From Streptomyces sp. 1222.5 (GTDB lineage: Bacteria > Actinomycetota > Actinomycetes > Streptomycetales > Streptomycetaceae), in NCBI RefSeq assembly GCF_900105245.1, contig NZ_FNSZ01000001.1:1178001-1242000 (forward strand): 64,000 nt of DNA, in the 5' to 3' direction. Shown here one piece after another: positions 52,637-60,824 of the stretch. The first letter of the stretch is position 1, and every line of letters starts with the position of its first letter. The translations under genes were made by a program, and so were the position numbers. The notes under the pieces were generated by a model, which ran no database searches, was not told the DNA's origin, and saw only the letters and a list, made by a program, of their open reading frames with translations.

Positions 52637-54772
52637 GTGTCCGACGGGCCGGGACGCGGGCCGGCGGCGGACGCGGCGTCGGTCGGGCGGCCGGTGCTGT
52701 CTCTCGCGCTGGCCTCGATGGTCGAGGAGGTGCAGGCGCACTCGGGCGCGGTGTACCTGCTCAAGCCCGACGAACCGGTCCTGGAGATGGCGGTGACCGC
52801 GGGCATGCCCCGGGCGTTCGCGGCGCCGTGGGAGCGGGTGGGGCTGAGCGCGCCGATCCCGGTCGCCGACGCGGTGCGGGACCGGCGGCTGGTGTGGGTG
52901 GCCGGCGAGGACGAGATGGCCCGCCGCTATCCGCGCATCTCGGTGGTGCTGCCGTATCCCTTCGCGCTGGCCGCGCTTCCCCTGGCGACGGAGCGCGGGG
53001 TGTACGGCGCGGTGTTCGTGACCTGGCCCGGCGCTCATCCGCCGGAGCTGTCCGACCGGGAGCGCGAGGGTCTGTCGGCGGCCTGCGACCGGCTGGCGCT
53101 GCGGCTTCAGCGGGCCGCCGAGGAGAACCGGCCGGTCGGCCCCGAGGCCGATGTGATCGCGGCACCCGCGCCGGGCATCGCCGGCACGCTGGGCTCGCTC
53201 GAGGCGGTCCGGATGGTGTCCAGGCTGCCGTACGGGCTGGTCTCGCTCGACCTGCACGGCAGGATCGGCTTCGTCAACGCGGCGGCGGCCGAGATGCTCG
53301 GCATACCGGCCGGGGAACTGCTCGGCAGCAAACCCTGGGTGTCGGTGCCCTGGCTCAACGACCCTATGTACGAAGACCGTTATCGGGCGGCCCTGATCAG
53401 CCAGCAGGTGAAGTCGTTCGTGGCGCTGCGCCCGCCGGGCGAGTGGCTGTCGTTCCGCATGTATCCGAGCACGACCGGGCTGAGCGTGCGCATCGGCCGG
53501 GCGCGGGCGGTGGCGGAACTGGTGCGCAGGGCACCGGAGTCGGAGGCGCGTCCGGGGCGGCTGGTGACGATCTCCCAGGTGCTGAGCCTGGCGGGCGCGC
53601 TGACCGAGGCGGTGGGCGTGCAGGACGTGGTGCAGCTGGTCTGGGACGAGGTGGCCCCGGCCGTCGGCAGCCGGGCGCTGGTGATGCTCGGCTCGCAGGG
53701 CGGCCGGCTGCACGTGCTGGGGCATCGCGGGTATGCGCACGCGCACGTCGTGGAGCGGTTCGACGGGCTGCCGCTGAGCGAACGCACCCCGGGCACGCAG
53801 GCCCTGAACAGCGGGGTGCCCGCGTTCTTCGACTCGCGGGAGCAGCTGGAACGGCTGTATCCCGGCCGGCACGAGACCCCGGACGGTTTCGCGGCCTGGG
53901 CGTACCTGCCGCTGATCGCGTCCGGCCGGCCGGTGGGAACCTGTGTCCTCGCCTACGCCGAACCGCACGCCTTCCCCGCCGACGAGCGGGCGGTCCTGAC
54001 GTCCCTCGGCGGTCTGATCGCGCAGGCGCTGGAGCGGGCGCTGCTCTACGACGCCAAGACCCGGCTGGCGCACGGCCTCCAGCAGGCGCTGCTGCCGAGC
54101 ACGTTGGCGTCCCTGCCCGGCATCGAGGCGGCGGCCCGCTATCTGCCGGCCACCCACGGCATGGAGATCGGCGGCGACTTCTACGACCTGGTGCCCACCG
54201 GGCCGCTGGCGGCGGCGGTGATCGGGGACGTACAGGGGCACAACGTGACGGCGGCGGGCCTGATGGGGCAGATCCGCACCGGGGTCCGCGCGTACACCAC
54301 GGTGGGGCAGGCGCCGCACGAGGTGATGAGCAGCACCAACCGGCTGCTCATCGACCTGGGTTCGGAGCTGTTCGCCAGCTGTCTGTATCTGCGGCTCGAT
54401 CCCGAACACGGACGGGCCGTCATGGCGCGTGCGGGGCATCCGCCGCCGCTGCTGCGGCGTCCCGACGGGCGGGTGCGGGTGCTGGACCTGGCCGGGGGCC
54501 CGCTGCTGGGGATCGACGCGGCGGCGGTCTATCCGACGACCGAGGTGTCCCTGGCGCCCGGCTCGGTCCTCGTCCTCTACACCGACGGCCTGGTGGAGTC
54601 CCCGGGCATCGACATCGAGGACGCCCTGGTCGAGCTCGGCGCGCTGCTCTCGGAGATCGGTGACCAGCCGCTGGAGACTCTCGCGGACGAAATCCTCCGG
54701 CACAGCGCGGCGGCCCGGGAACGCCTGGACGACGTGGCGGTGCTGCTGCTGCGGGCCCGCGACGACGACTGA
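52637..54772 (+). CDS. GAF/PAS-SpoIIE (PP2C) serine phosphatase
   Basis: 711 aa from the GTG at 52637 (VSDGPGRGPAADAA), eight bases after GGAGGAGG; the GTG three codons earlier lies inside that site. GAF (25-165), PAS (200-300, LPYGLVSLDLHGRIGFVNAAAAEMLGIPAGELLG), second GAF (310-470) and PP2C/SpoIIE (490-711: GGDFYDL, AVIGDVQGHN, YTDGLVES, RLDDVAVLLL). The metal Asp set is complete. Unlike the phosphatase at 41.6 kb it has no HATPase domain. It should dephosphorylate an anti-anti-sigma protein in response to a signal sensed by the GAF/PAS region. Divergent from ramR. Confidence 0.92.
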   Translation: MSDGPGRGPAADAASVGRPVLSLALASMVEEVQAHSGAVYLLKPDEPVLEMAVTAGMPRAFAAPWERVGLSAPIPVADAVRDRRLVWVAGEDEMARRYPRISVVLPYPFALAALPLATERGVYGAVFVTWPGAHPPELSDREREGLSAACDRLALRLQRAAEENRPVGPEADVIAAPAPGIAGTLGSLEAVRMVSRLPYGLVSLDLHGRIGFVNAAAAEMLGIPAGELLGSKPWVSVPWLNDPMYEDRYRAALISQQVKSFVALRPPGEWLSFRMYPSTTGLSVRIGRARAVAELVRRAPESEARPGRLVTISQVLSLAGALTEAVGVQDVVQLVWDEVAPAVGSRALVMLGSQGGRLHVLGHRGYAHAHVVERFDGLPLSERTPGTQALNSGVPAFFDSREQLERLYPGRHETPDGFAAWAYLPLIASGRPVGTCVLAYAEPHAFPADERAVLTSLGGLIAQALERALLYDAKTRLAHGLQQALLPSTLASLPGIEAAARYLPATHGMEIGGDFYDLVPTGPLAAAVIGDVQGHNVTAAGLMGQIRTGVRAYTTVGQAPHEVMSSTNRLLIDLGSELFASCLYLRLDPEHGRAVMARAGHPPPLLRRPDGRVRVLDLAGGPLLGIDAAAVYPTTEVSLAPGSVLVLYTDGLVESPGIDIEDALVELGALLSEIGDQPLETLADEILRHSAAARERLDDVAVLLLRARDDD

Positions 54773-54851
54773 CACCTCCATCACCGCAGGCGGTTCACGG
54801 TGGTCCGGACGCGTGTCCGGGACGCGCCGGCCGGGCCGCCTCGGACGTCGT

Positions 54852-54881
54852 GGTCCGGCCCTCCCGCCGGAGGGCCGGACC
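54852..54881. terminator. Bidirectional terminator between phosphatase and protease genes
   Basis: Perfect 13-bp stem (54852-54864 with 54869-54881) and a CGCC loop, centred between two convergent stop codons. Confidence 0.8.
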
Positions 54882-54937
54882 GGCCCCTGCCCGCCGGAAC
54901 CGCGACGAGGTGGGCAGGGGGTCCGGGTGCGTCCGAC

Positions 54938-56392
54938 TCAGTGCGTGTCGGTCTGGGACGAACCGTCGTCCGCCGCGCCGCTGCCGGACTGGTCGCCCGC
55001 CGCGCCGGACGGGTCGGCGCCGCCACCGATCTGGTCGCCGCCGGCACCGGATCCGTCACCGGCGCCCGCCTGGTCACCCGCACCGGCCTGGTCACCCGAA
55101 CCGGCCTGGCCGCCGGCCGAGGCCGACGGGTCGGCAGCGCCCGACTGGTCACCGGCGCCCGCCTGGTCGCCCGCACCGGCCTCGTCGCCCGCGCCCGCCT
55201 GATCGCCGGCACCTGCCTGGCCGCCCGCGCCGGCGTCGCCGAGGGTCGCGCCGGTGGCCTGGAGCGCGGCGGTGACCGGCTGGAAGAAGGTCTCACCGCC
55301 GCTGGTGCAGTCGCCGCTGCCACCTGAGGTGAGGCCGACCGCGCCGCCGTCCTGGGTGAACAGGGAGCCGCCGCTGTCGCCCGCCTCGGCGCAGACGTCG
55401 GTCTGGATCAGGCCGGTGACGGTGTCGACGCCGTTGGGGTCGGTCTCGCTCTGGAAGTTGACGGTGGCGTCGAGGCCGGTGACCTTGCCGTCGTGCAGTC
55501 CGGTGGTGGAACCCATCCGGAACACCGCCTGGCCGACGGTGGCGTCGGCGGCCTGCTTGATCTGCACGGTCTGGCCGTTGCCGACGTTGACCTCGCTCGG
55601 CGCCTGCGTGTTCGGGTCGTTGTACTTGACCAGCGAGAAGTCACCGTTGCCGGGGAAGGTCGCCTGGTCGACGGTGGCGACGGGCTGCCCGTTCTGCGAG
55701 TCGGACCAGTCCTTGGCGGCGACGCCGCAGTGACCGGCCGTCAGGAAGGCGGGGCTGCCGTCGGAGGCGGTGACGTTGAAGCCGAGGGAGCAGCGGACGT
55801 TGCCGCCCTGCGCCTGGGAGAAGATGGCGTCGCCACCCGAGACGAAGGTCTTGAAGCTGCCGGCGGACTTCTTCAGGGTGGCCATGTCGGCGCCGAGGCT
55901 CCGCACGGTCGACTGCAGTCTGTCCCACTTGGCGCCGGTGACGGTGGAGTCGGCGGTGACGAGGACCTTGTCGGTGCGCGGGTCGACCGCCCAGGAGGTG
56001 CCGGGGATGGTCGCCCTGGTCTTCAGCGTCTTCGCGGCCTGCCGGAGTTCGCCGAGGCTGTTGTCCACCTCGCGGACGACCGCGCCGGCCTTCTTCGCCT
56101 GGACGATCACGTTGTCGTCGCCGTCGACCACGTTGACGACGAGCTGCTGCTTGCCGCCGTCGTAGTACGAGCCGGCGAAGGCGTCGCCGAGGATCTTCTG
56201 CACCTGGCCGGCGAGGTCCGAGGCGTCCGCTGACTTCAGGGTCTTCGCACCGGTGGCGCCCGACGCCGCGTTCTGGCCGTTCTGGTCCTGCGACGCGTTG
56301 GCGTTGGGCAGCAGGAGGGCCGCCGCTCCGAGCGCCGCGACACCGCCCACCGCTATCGCGACCTTGCGCTTGGGCATTCGCCTGTGACTCAA
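54938..56392 (-). CDS. Secreted S1 (alpha-lytic-like) serine protease with pro-region and repetitive tail
   Basis: 484 aa from a TTG at 56392 (LSHRRMPKRK), nine bases after AGGAGG; an ATG five codons later is the alternative. Signal peptide to about residue 36 (VAALGAAALLLPNANA), a pro-region (LAGQVQKILGDAFAGSYYDG; QQLVVNVVDGDDNV), then the protease: FLTAGHC with the catalytic His, an Asp in GDFSLVKY, and GDSGGSLF with the Ser. Cysteines pair as in streptogrisins. The last 95 residues are AGAGDQ-type repeats of Ala, Gly, Asp and Gln, then a Ser/Thr/His end. The tail has no membrane helix. Confidence 0.93.
   Translation of the reverse strand: MSHRRMPKRKVAIAVGGVAALGAAALLLPNANASQDQNGQNAASGATGAKTLKSADASDLAGQVQKILGDAFAGSYYDGGKQQLVVNVVDGDDNVIVQAKKAGAVVREVDNSLGELRQAAKTLKTRATIPGTSWAVDPRTDKVLVTADSTVTGAKWDRLQSTVRSLGADMATLKKSAGSFKTFVSGGDAIFSQAQGGNVRCSLGFNVTASDGSPAFLTAGHCGVAAKDWSDSQNGQPVATVDQATFPGNGDFSLVKYNDPNTQAPSEVNVGNGQTVQIKQAADATVGQAVFRMGSTTGLHDGKVTGLDATVNFQSETDPNGVDTVTGLIQTDVCAEAGDSGGSLFTQDGGAVGLTSGGSGDCTSGGETFFQPVTAALQATGATLGDAGAGGQAGAGDQAGAGDEAGAGDQAGAGDQSGAADPSASAGGQAGSGDQAGAGDQAGAGDGSGAGGDQIGGGADPSGAAGDQSGSGAADDGSSQTDTH
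54960..55235 (-). repeat. AGAGDQ repeats in the protease tail
   Basis: About 18-bp units coding AGAGDQ with variants (AGAGDE, SGAADP, GSGAGG), interrupted by a PSASAGG segment. It gives a long, flexible, acidic tail. Confidence 0.8.
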
Positions 56393-56576
56393 ACTTCTCG
56401 ACCTCCTGAGACGGGGGGGCTGCCTGTGAGGGGCAGTTCGTTCCGGGGCGCCTGGATGGCCGTTTGTACGCACCGGCCGTGCGGTGCGTTCAATTCCGTT
56501 TCCCGACGGCGGCCGTTCGGCGGGGAATCGGCCACCCTCCGCGTGGCGGGGAAGGCGGCCGGGAACGATCCGCCGT

Positions 56577-56990
56577 ATGACGATGACCCCCGCCGAAGGC
56601 GACAAGATCCTCTCCGCCCACTTCGCCCCCTGGGTGCTCGATCTCGGGCTGACCGTCGAGGAGGTGGGCGAGGACCGGGCCGTACTGCGTCTGCCCTGGT
56701 CCGAGCGGCTGGCCCGGGAGGGCGGCGGGCTGTCGGGGCAGGCGCTGATGGCGGCCGCGGACACGGCGACGGTGATCGCTGTGTCGGCCGCGCGGGGCGG
56801 ATTCGTTCCGATGACGACGGTTCAGCAGTCCACGTCGTTCCAGCGGGCGGTGACGGGTTCGGATGTCCTGATCGAAGCGGTGCTGACGAAGCTGGGCCGG
56901 CGGATGGCCTTCGCCGACATCACGCTGAGCGATGCGGAGTCGGGCGCGCTGGCGGCCCGGGCGAGCACGGTCTACGCGATCCTGGCCTGA
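56577..56990 (+). CDS. PaaI-family thioesterase (hot-dog fold)
   Basis: 137 aa from MTMTPAEGDKIL; ATG two codons later is also possible. Hot-dog signature: central helix GLSGQALMAAADTATVIAV (Asp as catalytic acid), then TTVQQSTSFQRAVTGSDVLIEAVLTKLGRRMAFADITL. PaaI-like enzymes hydrolyse acyl-CoA thioesters, often aromatic, and are cytoplasmic. Substrate unknown. No operon partner. Its leader overlaps nothing, and the downstream 454 bp contain no convincing gene. Confidence 0.87.
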   Translation: MTMTPAEGDKILSAHFAPWVLDLGLTVEEVGEDRAVLRLPWSERLAREGGGLSGQALMAAADTATVIAVSAARGGFVPMTTVQQSTSFQRAVTGSDVLIEAVLTKLGRRMAFADITLSDAESGALAARASTVYAILA

Positions 56991-57320
56991 CACGTTCGGC
57001 CACCGACCGGTGACGGTGCGTTCCGGGGGCGTAGCGGAATCCCGGCTTCAGGGAATCTGCACATTGAATGCTCAACCAAGTCACCGCCGTCGGCTTATCT
57101 GCACATCCGCGCGCCCCCTCGCACGCCTTTGGCGCGGAGTGCCGGATTCGCCACCCGGCGGGCAAGGGGTGGAACGGCGGTGAAGTCGTGCCGCATGTGA
57201 AGGAGTCGCCGACATGCCGTGCGCACACCTGCACGGTTGAGGCGGTTCCCGAGCCAAGTGCCCAGGTGAGAGCACTGGTTGATTGGAAGCGCGCCCGCCG
57301 TGCGTGCTTTGATCCATCGC

Positions 57321-57370
57321 ACCGCAGGGAGTCCGGGCCTTGGGGAATCCGGGGCCCGGGTCCCTGCGGT
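57321..57370 (+). promoter_or_regulatory. Long stem-loop upstream of the double-glycine peptide gene
   Basis: Outer 10-bp arms are perfect (57321-57330 with 57361-57370); inside, CCGGGCC pairs with GGCCCGG (57333-57339 with 57353-57359), leaving a 13-nt loop. It ends 74 nt before the peptide ATG. It could be a leader RNA structure or an upstream terminator. No gene is seen in the rest of 56991-57444. Confidence 0.6.
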
Positions 57371-57444
57371 CGCGGCCGTCCGTCTGTCCCCAGAGGGGGC
57401 CGCTCTCCCCCTTGTGAAATATCCATACGAAGGGAAGTTCCATC

Positions 57445-57660
57445 ATGAACTCCACCCCCCAGGTTGAGACCGTCGAGATCTCGGACGCCGAGCTGGACAA
57501 CGTTTCCGGCGGTCTGTCCGTGAACGCCCTGAACACCGTGACCGGTGCCGTCAACGGCCTCGCCCCGGTTTCCGGCCTGGTCGACACGGCCGTCGGCACC
57601 GTCGAGGGTGTCACCGGCCTGAACGTGGCCCCGGTTTCCGGCCTGGTCGCCGGTCTCTGA
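57445..57660 (+). CDS. Double-glycine-leader peptide, bacteriocin-like, cysteine-free
   Basis: 71 aa with GAAGGGAAG ahead of the ATG. The leader contains VEISDAELDNVSGG, a classic double-glycine site for a C39 peptidase; cleavage after Gly23 would release a 48-residue peptide. The mature part has no Cys, Trp, Tyr, Phe or Lys and is almost neutral: Gly, Val, Ala, Leu, Asn and Thr with two copies of APVSGLV (encoded by a perfect 22-bp direct repeat at 57562-57583 and 57628-57649). No modifying enzyme is adjacent. Such sequences are sometimes labelled type A2 lanthipeptides, but nothing here could form lanthionine. Probably a secreted, unmodified hydrophobic peptide. Confidence 0.85.
   Translation: MNSTPQVETVEISDAELDNVSGGLSVNALNTVTGAVNGLAPVSGLVDTAVGTVEGVTGLNVAPVSGLVAGL
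57562..57649 (+). repeat. 22-bp direct repeat within the peptide gene
   Basis: Identical copies at 57562-57583 and 57628-57649, both coding APVSGLV. Perfect identity at third positions suggests a recent duplication or gene conversion. Confidence 0.85.
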
Positions 57661-57686
57661 TCGCACCTCGGTGTGTCACCGCTGGT

Positions 57687-57711
57687 CCCGGAGCCGTCCC
57701 TCGGCTCCGGG
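57687..57711 (+). terminator. Hairpin between the peptide gene and its exporter genes
   Basis: Perfect 10-bp stem (57687-57696 with 57702-57711) with a TCCCT loop, 26 nt after the peptide stop. It would separate abundant peptide mRNA from a lower level of exporter mRNA. Confidence 0.65.
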
Positions 57712-57797
57712 GCTCTCGGGTGCCCGAGGGCGGCCGCCGTCCGCGGCAGCGCCCTCTTGTGTCGTGACGATGTCTCTCCTCGGGTGAGGGAAGTTCC

Positions 57798-58604
57798 GTG
57801 CAGTTCCGCCAACAGGCCCTCGCCAAGCTCCAGTCGCCGGAGGAGCTGGACCTTCCGGTGCGGCTCGCCCGCCCGCAGGGCTGGCTCGCGCTCGGCGTCA
57901 CCGTCGTCGTGATGGCGGCGGCCTCCGTCTGGGCGGTGACCGGCTCGGTCACCTCCACCGTGAGCGCGCAGGCCGTCCTCACCCACGGGCAGGGCAGCTA
58001 CGTGCTGCAGAGCCCTGTCAGCGGCCAGGTGACGGGCGTCCTCGCCGAACAGGGCCAGCGCCTCCCGGCGAACGCCCCCGTCCTCAAGGTCCGCACCGCG
58101 CAGGGCACTTCGGTCGTCCGCACGGTCGCCGCGGGCCGCGTCACCACGCTCGCCGCCACCATCGGGCAGATCATCCGGACCGGCACCGACGTCGCCGCGG
58201 TCGAGAAGGTGGCGCACGCCTCCGACCCCCTGTACGCGACCGTGTACGTCCCCGCCGAGAACGCGGCGGCCATTCCCGCCCACGCCTCCGTCGACCTCAC
58301 CGTCTCCTCGGTGCCGAGCGAGCGATACGGCGTGCTGCGCGGCCGGGTGAAGTCGGTGGACCGCACCGCGCAGTCCGCCCAGTCGATCTCCGCGTTCCTC
58401 GGCGACGCCCAGCTCGGCGAGCAGTTCACCCGCAAGGGGCGCCCGGTGGCCGTCCTGGTCGAACTGGACCGGTCGGGGACCGCCAGGAGCGGCTACCGCT
58501 GGTCCACCGCCGGCGGGCCGCCGTACCGGCTCGACTCGATGACCCTCGCCTCCGCCTCGGTCAGGCTGACCGACCAGCGGCCCGTCGATTGGCTGCTCCC
58601 GTGA
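57798..58604 (+). CDS. HlyD-family membrane fusion protein of the peptide exporter
   Basis: 268 aa from a GTG with GAGGGAA upstream. Residues 1-28 cytoplasmic (QFRQQALAKLQSPEELDLPVRL, a typical NHLM adaptor start), one membrane helix (WLALGVTVVVMAAASVWAVTG), then a lipoyl-like/beta-barrel region (YVLQSPVSGQVTGVLAEQGQRLPANAPVLKV). In a Gram-positive cell it would support the ABC exporter at the outer face of the membrane. Its stop overlaps the next start (GTGA), so the two are coupled. Confidence 0.88.
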   Translation: MQFRQQALAKLQSPEELDLPVRLARPQGWLALGVTVVVMAAASVWAVTGSVTSTVSAQAVLTHGQGSYVLQSPVSGQVTGVLAEQGQRLPANAPVLKVRTAQGTSVVRTVAAGRVTTLAATIGQIIRTGTDVAAVEKVAHASDPLYATVYVPAENAAAIPAHASVDLTVSSVPSERYGVLRGRVKSVDRTAQSAQSISAFLGDAQLGEQFTRKGRPVAVLVELDRSGTARSGYRWSTAGGPPYRLDSMTLASASVRLTDQRPVDWLLP

Positions 58605-60823
58605 CCACCACGCAGGAAACCCGCGGCCGCAGACGTGCCGCCCCCGCCAAGCGGCCGGTCCCCAAGTCCCGTACCGGCACGGTCCGTACCCCGACCGTGC
58701 TCCAGATGGAGGCCGTCGAGTGCGGCGCCGCCTCCCTCGCCATGGTCCTCGGCCACTACGGCCGGCACGTCCCGCTGGAGGAGCTGCGCATCGCCTGCGG
58801 TGTCTCCCGGGACGGCTCGCGCGCCAGCAACCTGCTGAAGGCGGCCCGCGGTTACGGCCTGACCGCCAAGGGCATGCAGATGGACCTGGCCGCCCTCGCC
58901 GAGGTGCGCTCCCCGGCCATCCTCTTCTGGGAGTTCAACCACTACGTCGTCTACGACGGGATCGGCCGCCGCTTCGGCCGGCGCGGCGTCTTCGTCAACG
59001 ACCCCGCCAAGGGCCGCCGTTTCGTGCCCCTGGAGGAGTTCGACGGCAGTTTCACCGGTGTCGTGCTGGTGCTGGAGCCCGGTGAGGGCTTCACCCGGGG
59101 CGGGCGCAGGCCCGGCGTCCTCGGCGCGATGCCGGCGCGGCTGCGCGGCACCGCGGGCACCCTGCCCGCCGCCGTCCTGGCCAGTCTGCTGCTCGTCGCC
59201 GTCGGCGCTGCCGTGCCCGCGCTCAGCCGCACCTACATCGACATGTTCCTCATCGGCGGCCAGACCTCGCTGCTGGGCGTGCTGTTCACCTCGATGGCCA
59301 CCTGCGTGCTGTTGACCCTGGTGCTGACCTGGCTCCAGCAGGCCAACCTGCTGCACGGCCGGATCATCTCCTCCACGCTCTCCAGCGCCCGGTTCCTGCG
59401 CCATCTGCTGCGCCTGCCGGTGACGTTCTTCGCCCAGCGCTCCCCCGCCGACCTGGTGCAACGTCTCCAGTCCAACGACCAGGTGGCGGAGACCCTGGCC
59501 CGCGACCTCGCGGCGGCCGGTGTGGACGCGGTCGTGGTCGTGCTCTACGCCGTGCTGCTGTACACGTACGACCCGCAGCTGACCTTCGTCGGCATCGGCG
59601 TGGCCCTGCTGAACCTGGTGGCCATGCGGCTGGTCGTACGGCTGCGCGCGACCCGCACGGCGAAGCTGCGGGCGGACACGGCGCGGCTCACCAACACGTC
59701 GTACACCGGGCTGCAGCTGATCGAGACGATGAAGGCGACCGGCGGCGAGGACGGCTACTTCCGCAAGTGGGCCGGGCAGCACGCCACCACCCTGGAGGAG
59801 CAGCAGCGGCTCGGTGTGCCGAGCGCCTGGCTCGGGGTGGTCGCCCCGACCCTCGCCACCTTCAACAGCGCCCTGATCCTGTGGATCGGCGGCATGCGGG
59901 CCGTCGAGGGCCACATCTCGGTCGGTCTGCTGGTCGCCTTCCAGGCGCTGGTCGTCCGCTTCACCGCGCCGCTCACCCGGCTCAACGGCGTGGCGGGCCG
60001 CATCCAGGACTTCGCGGCCGACGTGGCCCGGCTCAAGGACGTCGAGAACTTCCAGGCCGACCCGCTCTACGACCGCCCCGGCACGGGCGACTCCACGCGC
60101 CGGCTGCACGGACACGTCGAGCTGGAGAACGTCACCTTCGGCTACAGCCCGCTGGACCAGCCGCTGCTGACCGGCTTCGACCTGACCGTCGGACCCGGCC
60201 GGCAGGTGGCCCTCGTCGGCGGCTCGGGCAGCGGCAAGTCCACGGTGTCCCGGCTGATCTCGGGCCTGTACGCGCCGTGGGACGGGGTGATCCGGATCGA
60301 CGGCCGCCGGCTGGAGGACATCCCGCGCGGCGCGCTCGCCTCCTCCGTGTCCTTCGTCGACCAGGACGTGTTCCTCTTCGAGGGCTCGGTCCGCGACAAC
60401 GTGGCCCTGTGGGACCCGTCGATCCCCGACGAGGCCGTGGTGGAGGCGCTGAAGGACGCGGCCCTGTACGACGTGGTGATGCGTCGGCCCGGCGGCATCC
60501 ACAGCAGGGTCGAGCAGGACGGCCGGAACTTCTCCGGCGGCCAGCGCCAGCGCCTGGAGATCGCCCGGGCGCTGGTGCGCCGGCCCAGCATCCTCGTGCT
60601 GGACGAGGTGACCAGCGCCCTGGACGCGGAGACCGAGCTGATCGTGATGGACAACCTGCGCCGGCGCGGCTGCGCCTGCGTGGTGATCGCCCACCGGTTG
60701 AGCACGGTCCGCGACAGCGACGAGATCGTCGTGCTCCAGCACGGCACGGTCGTCGAACGCGGGCGGCACGAGGAACTGGTGGCACGCGGCGGCGCGTACG
60801 CGGCGCTGGTCAGGGAGCGTTGA
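58601..60823 (+). CDS. C39-peptidase ABC exporter (NHLM type)
   Basis: 740 aa from the GTG at 58601. Residues 30-165 are a C39 cysteine peptidase: MEAVECGAASLAMVL with the Cys nucleophile, FNHYVVYDG with His, VNDPAKG with Asp. A six-helix domain follows (190-480), then the ATPase: GGSGSGKST, FSGGQRQRLE, LVLDEVTSALD, VIAHRLST. It cleaves the leader after Gly-Gly while transporting the peptide, so the 71-aa precursor just upstream is its natural substrate. Confidence 0.94.
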   Translation: MTTTQETRGRRRAAPAKRPVPKSRTGTVRTPTVLQMEAVECGAASLAMVLGHYGRHVPLEELRIACGVSRDGSRASNLLKAARGYGLTAKGMQMDLAALAEVRSPAILFWEFNHYVVYDGIGRRFGRRGVFVNDPAKGRRFVPLEEFDGSFTGVVLVLEPGEGFTRGGRRPGVLGAMPARLRGTAGTLPAAVLASLLLVAVGAAVPALSRTYIDMFLIGGQTSLLGVLFTSMATCVLLTLVLTWLQQANLLHGRIISSTLSSARFLRHLLRLPVTFFAQRSPADLVQRLQSNDQVAETLARDLAAAGVDAVVVVLYAVLLYTYDPQLTFVGIGVALLNLVAMRLVVRLRATRTAKLRADTARLTNTSYTGLQLIETMKATGGEDGYFRKWAGQHATTLEEQQRLGVPSAWLGVVAPTLATFNSALILWIGGMRAVEGHISVGLLVAFQALVVRFTAPLTRLNGVAGRIQDFAADVARLKDVENFQADPLYDRPGTGDSTRRLHGHVELENVTFGYSPLDQPLLTGFDLTVGPGRQVALVGGSGSGKSTVSRLISGLYAPWDGVIRIDGRRLEDIPRGALASSVSFVDQDVFLFEGSVRDNVALWDPSIPDEAVVEALKDAALYDVVMRRPGGIHSRVEQDGRNFSGGQRQRLEIARALVRRPSILVLDEVTSALDAETELIVMDNLRRRGCACVVIAHRLSTVRDSDEIVVLQHGTVVERGRHEELVARGGAYAALVRER

Positions 60824-60824
60824 G

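Noticed and set aside
57068..57448. Possible 126-aa gene upstream of the GG-leader peptide
   Set aside because: Composition is irregular, it overlaps the peptide start and includes the long stem-loop. A 75-aa minus-strand frame here was also judged too weak.
57445..57660. Naming the peptide a lanthipeptide
   Set aside because: There is no cysteine in the precursor and no synthetase nearby, so lanthionine rings are impossible without a separate thiol source.
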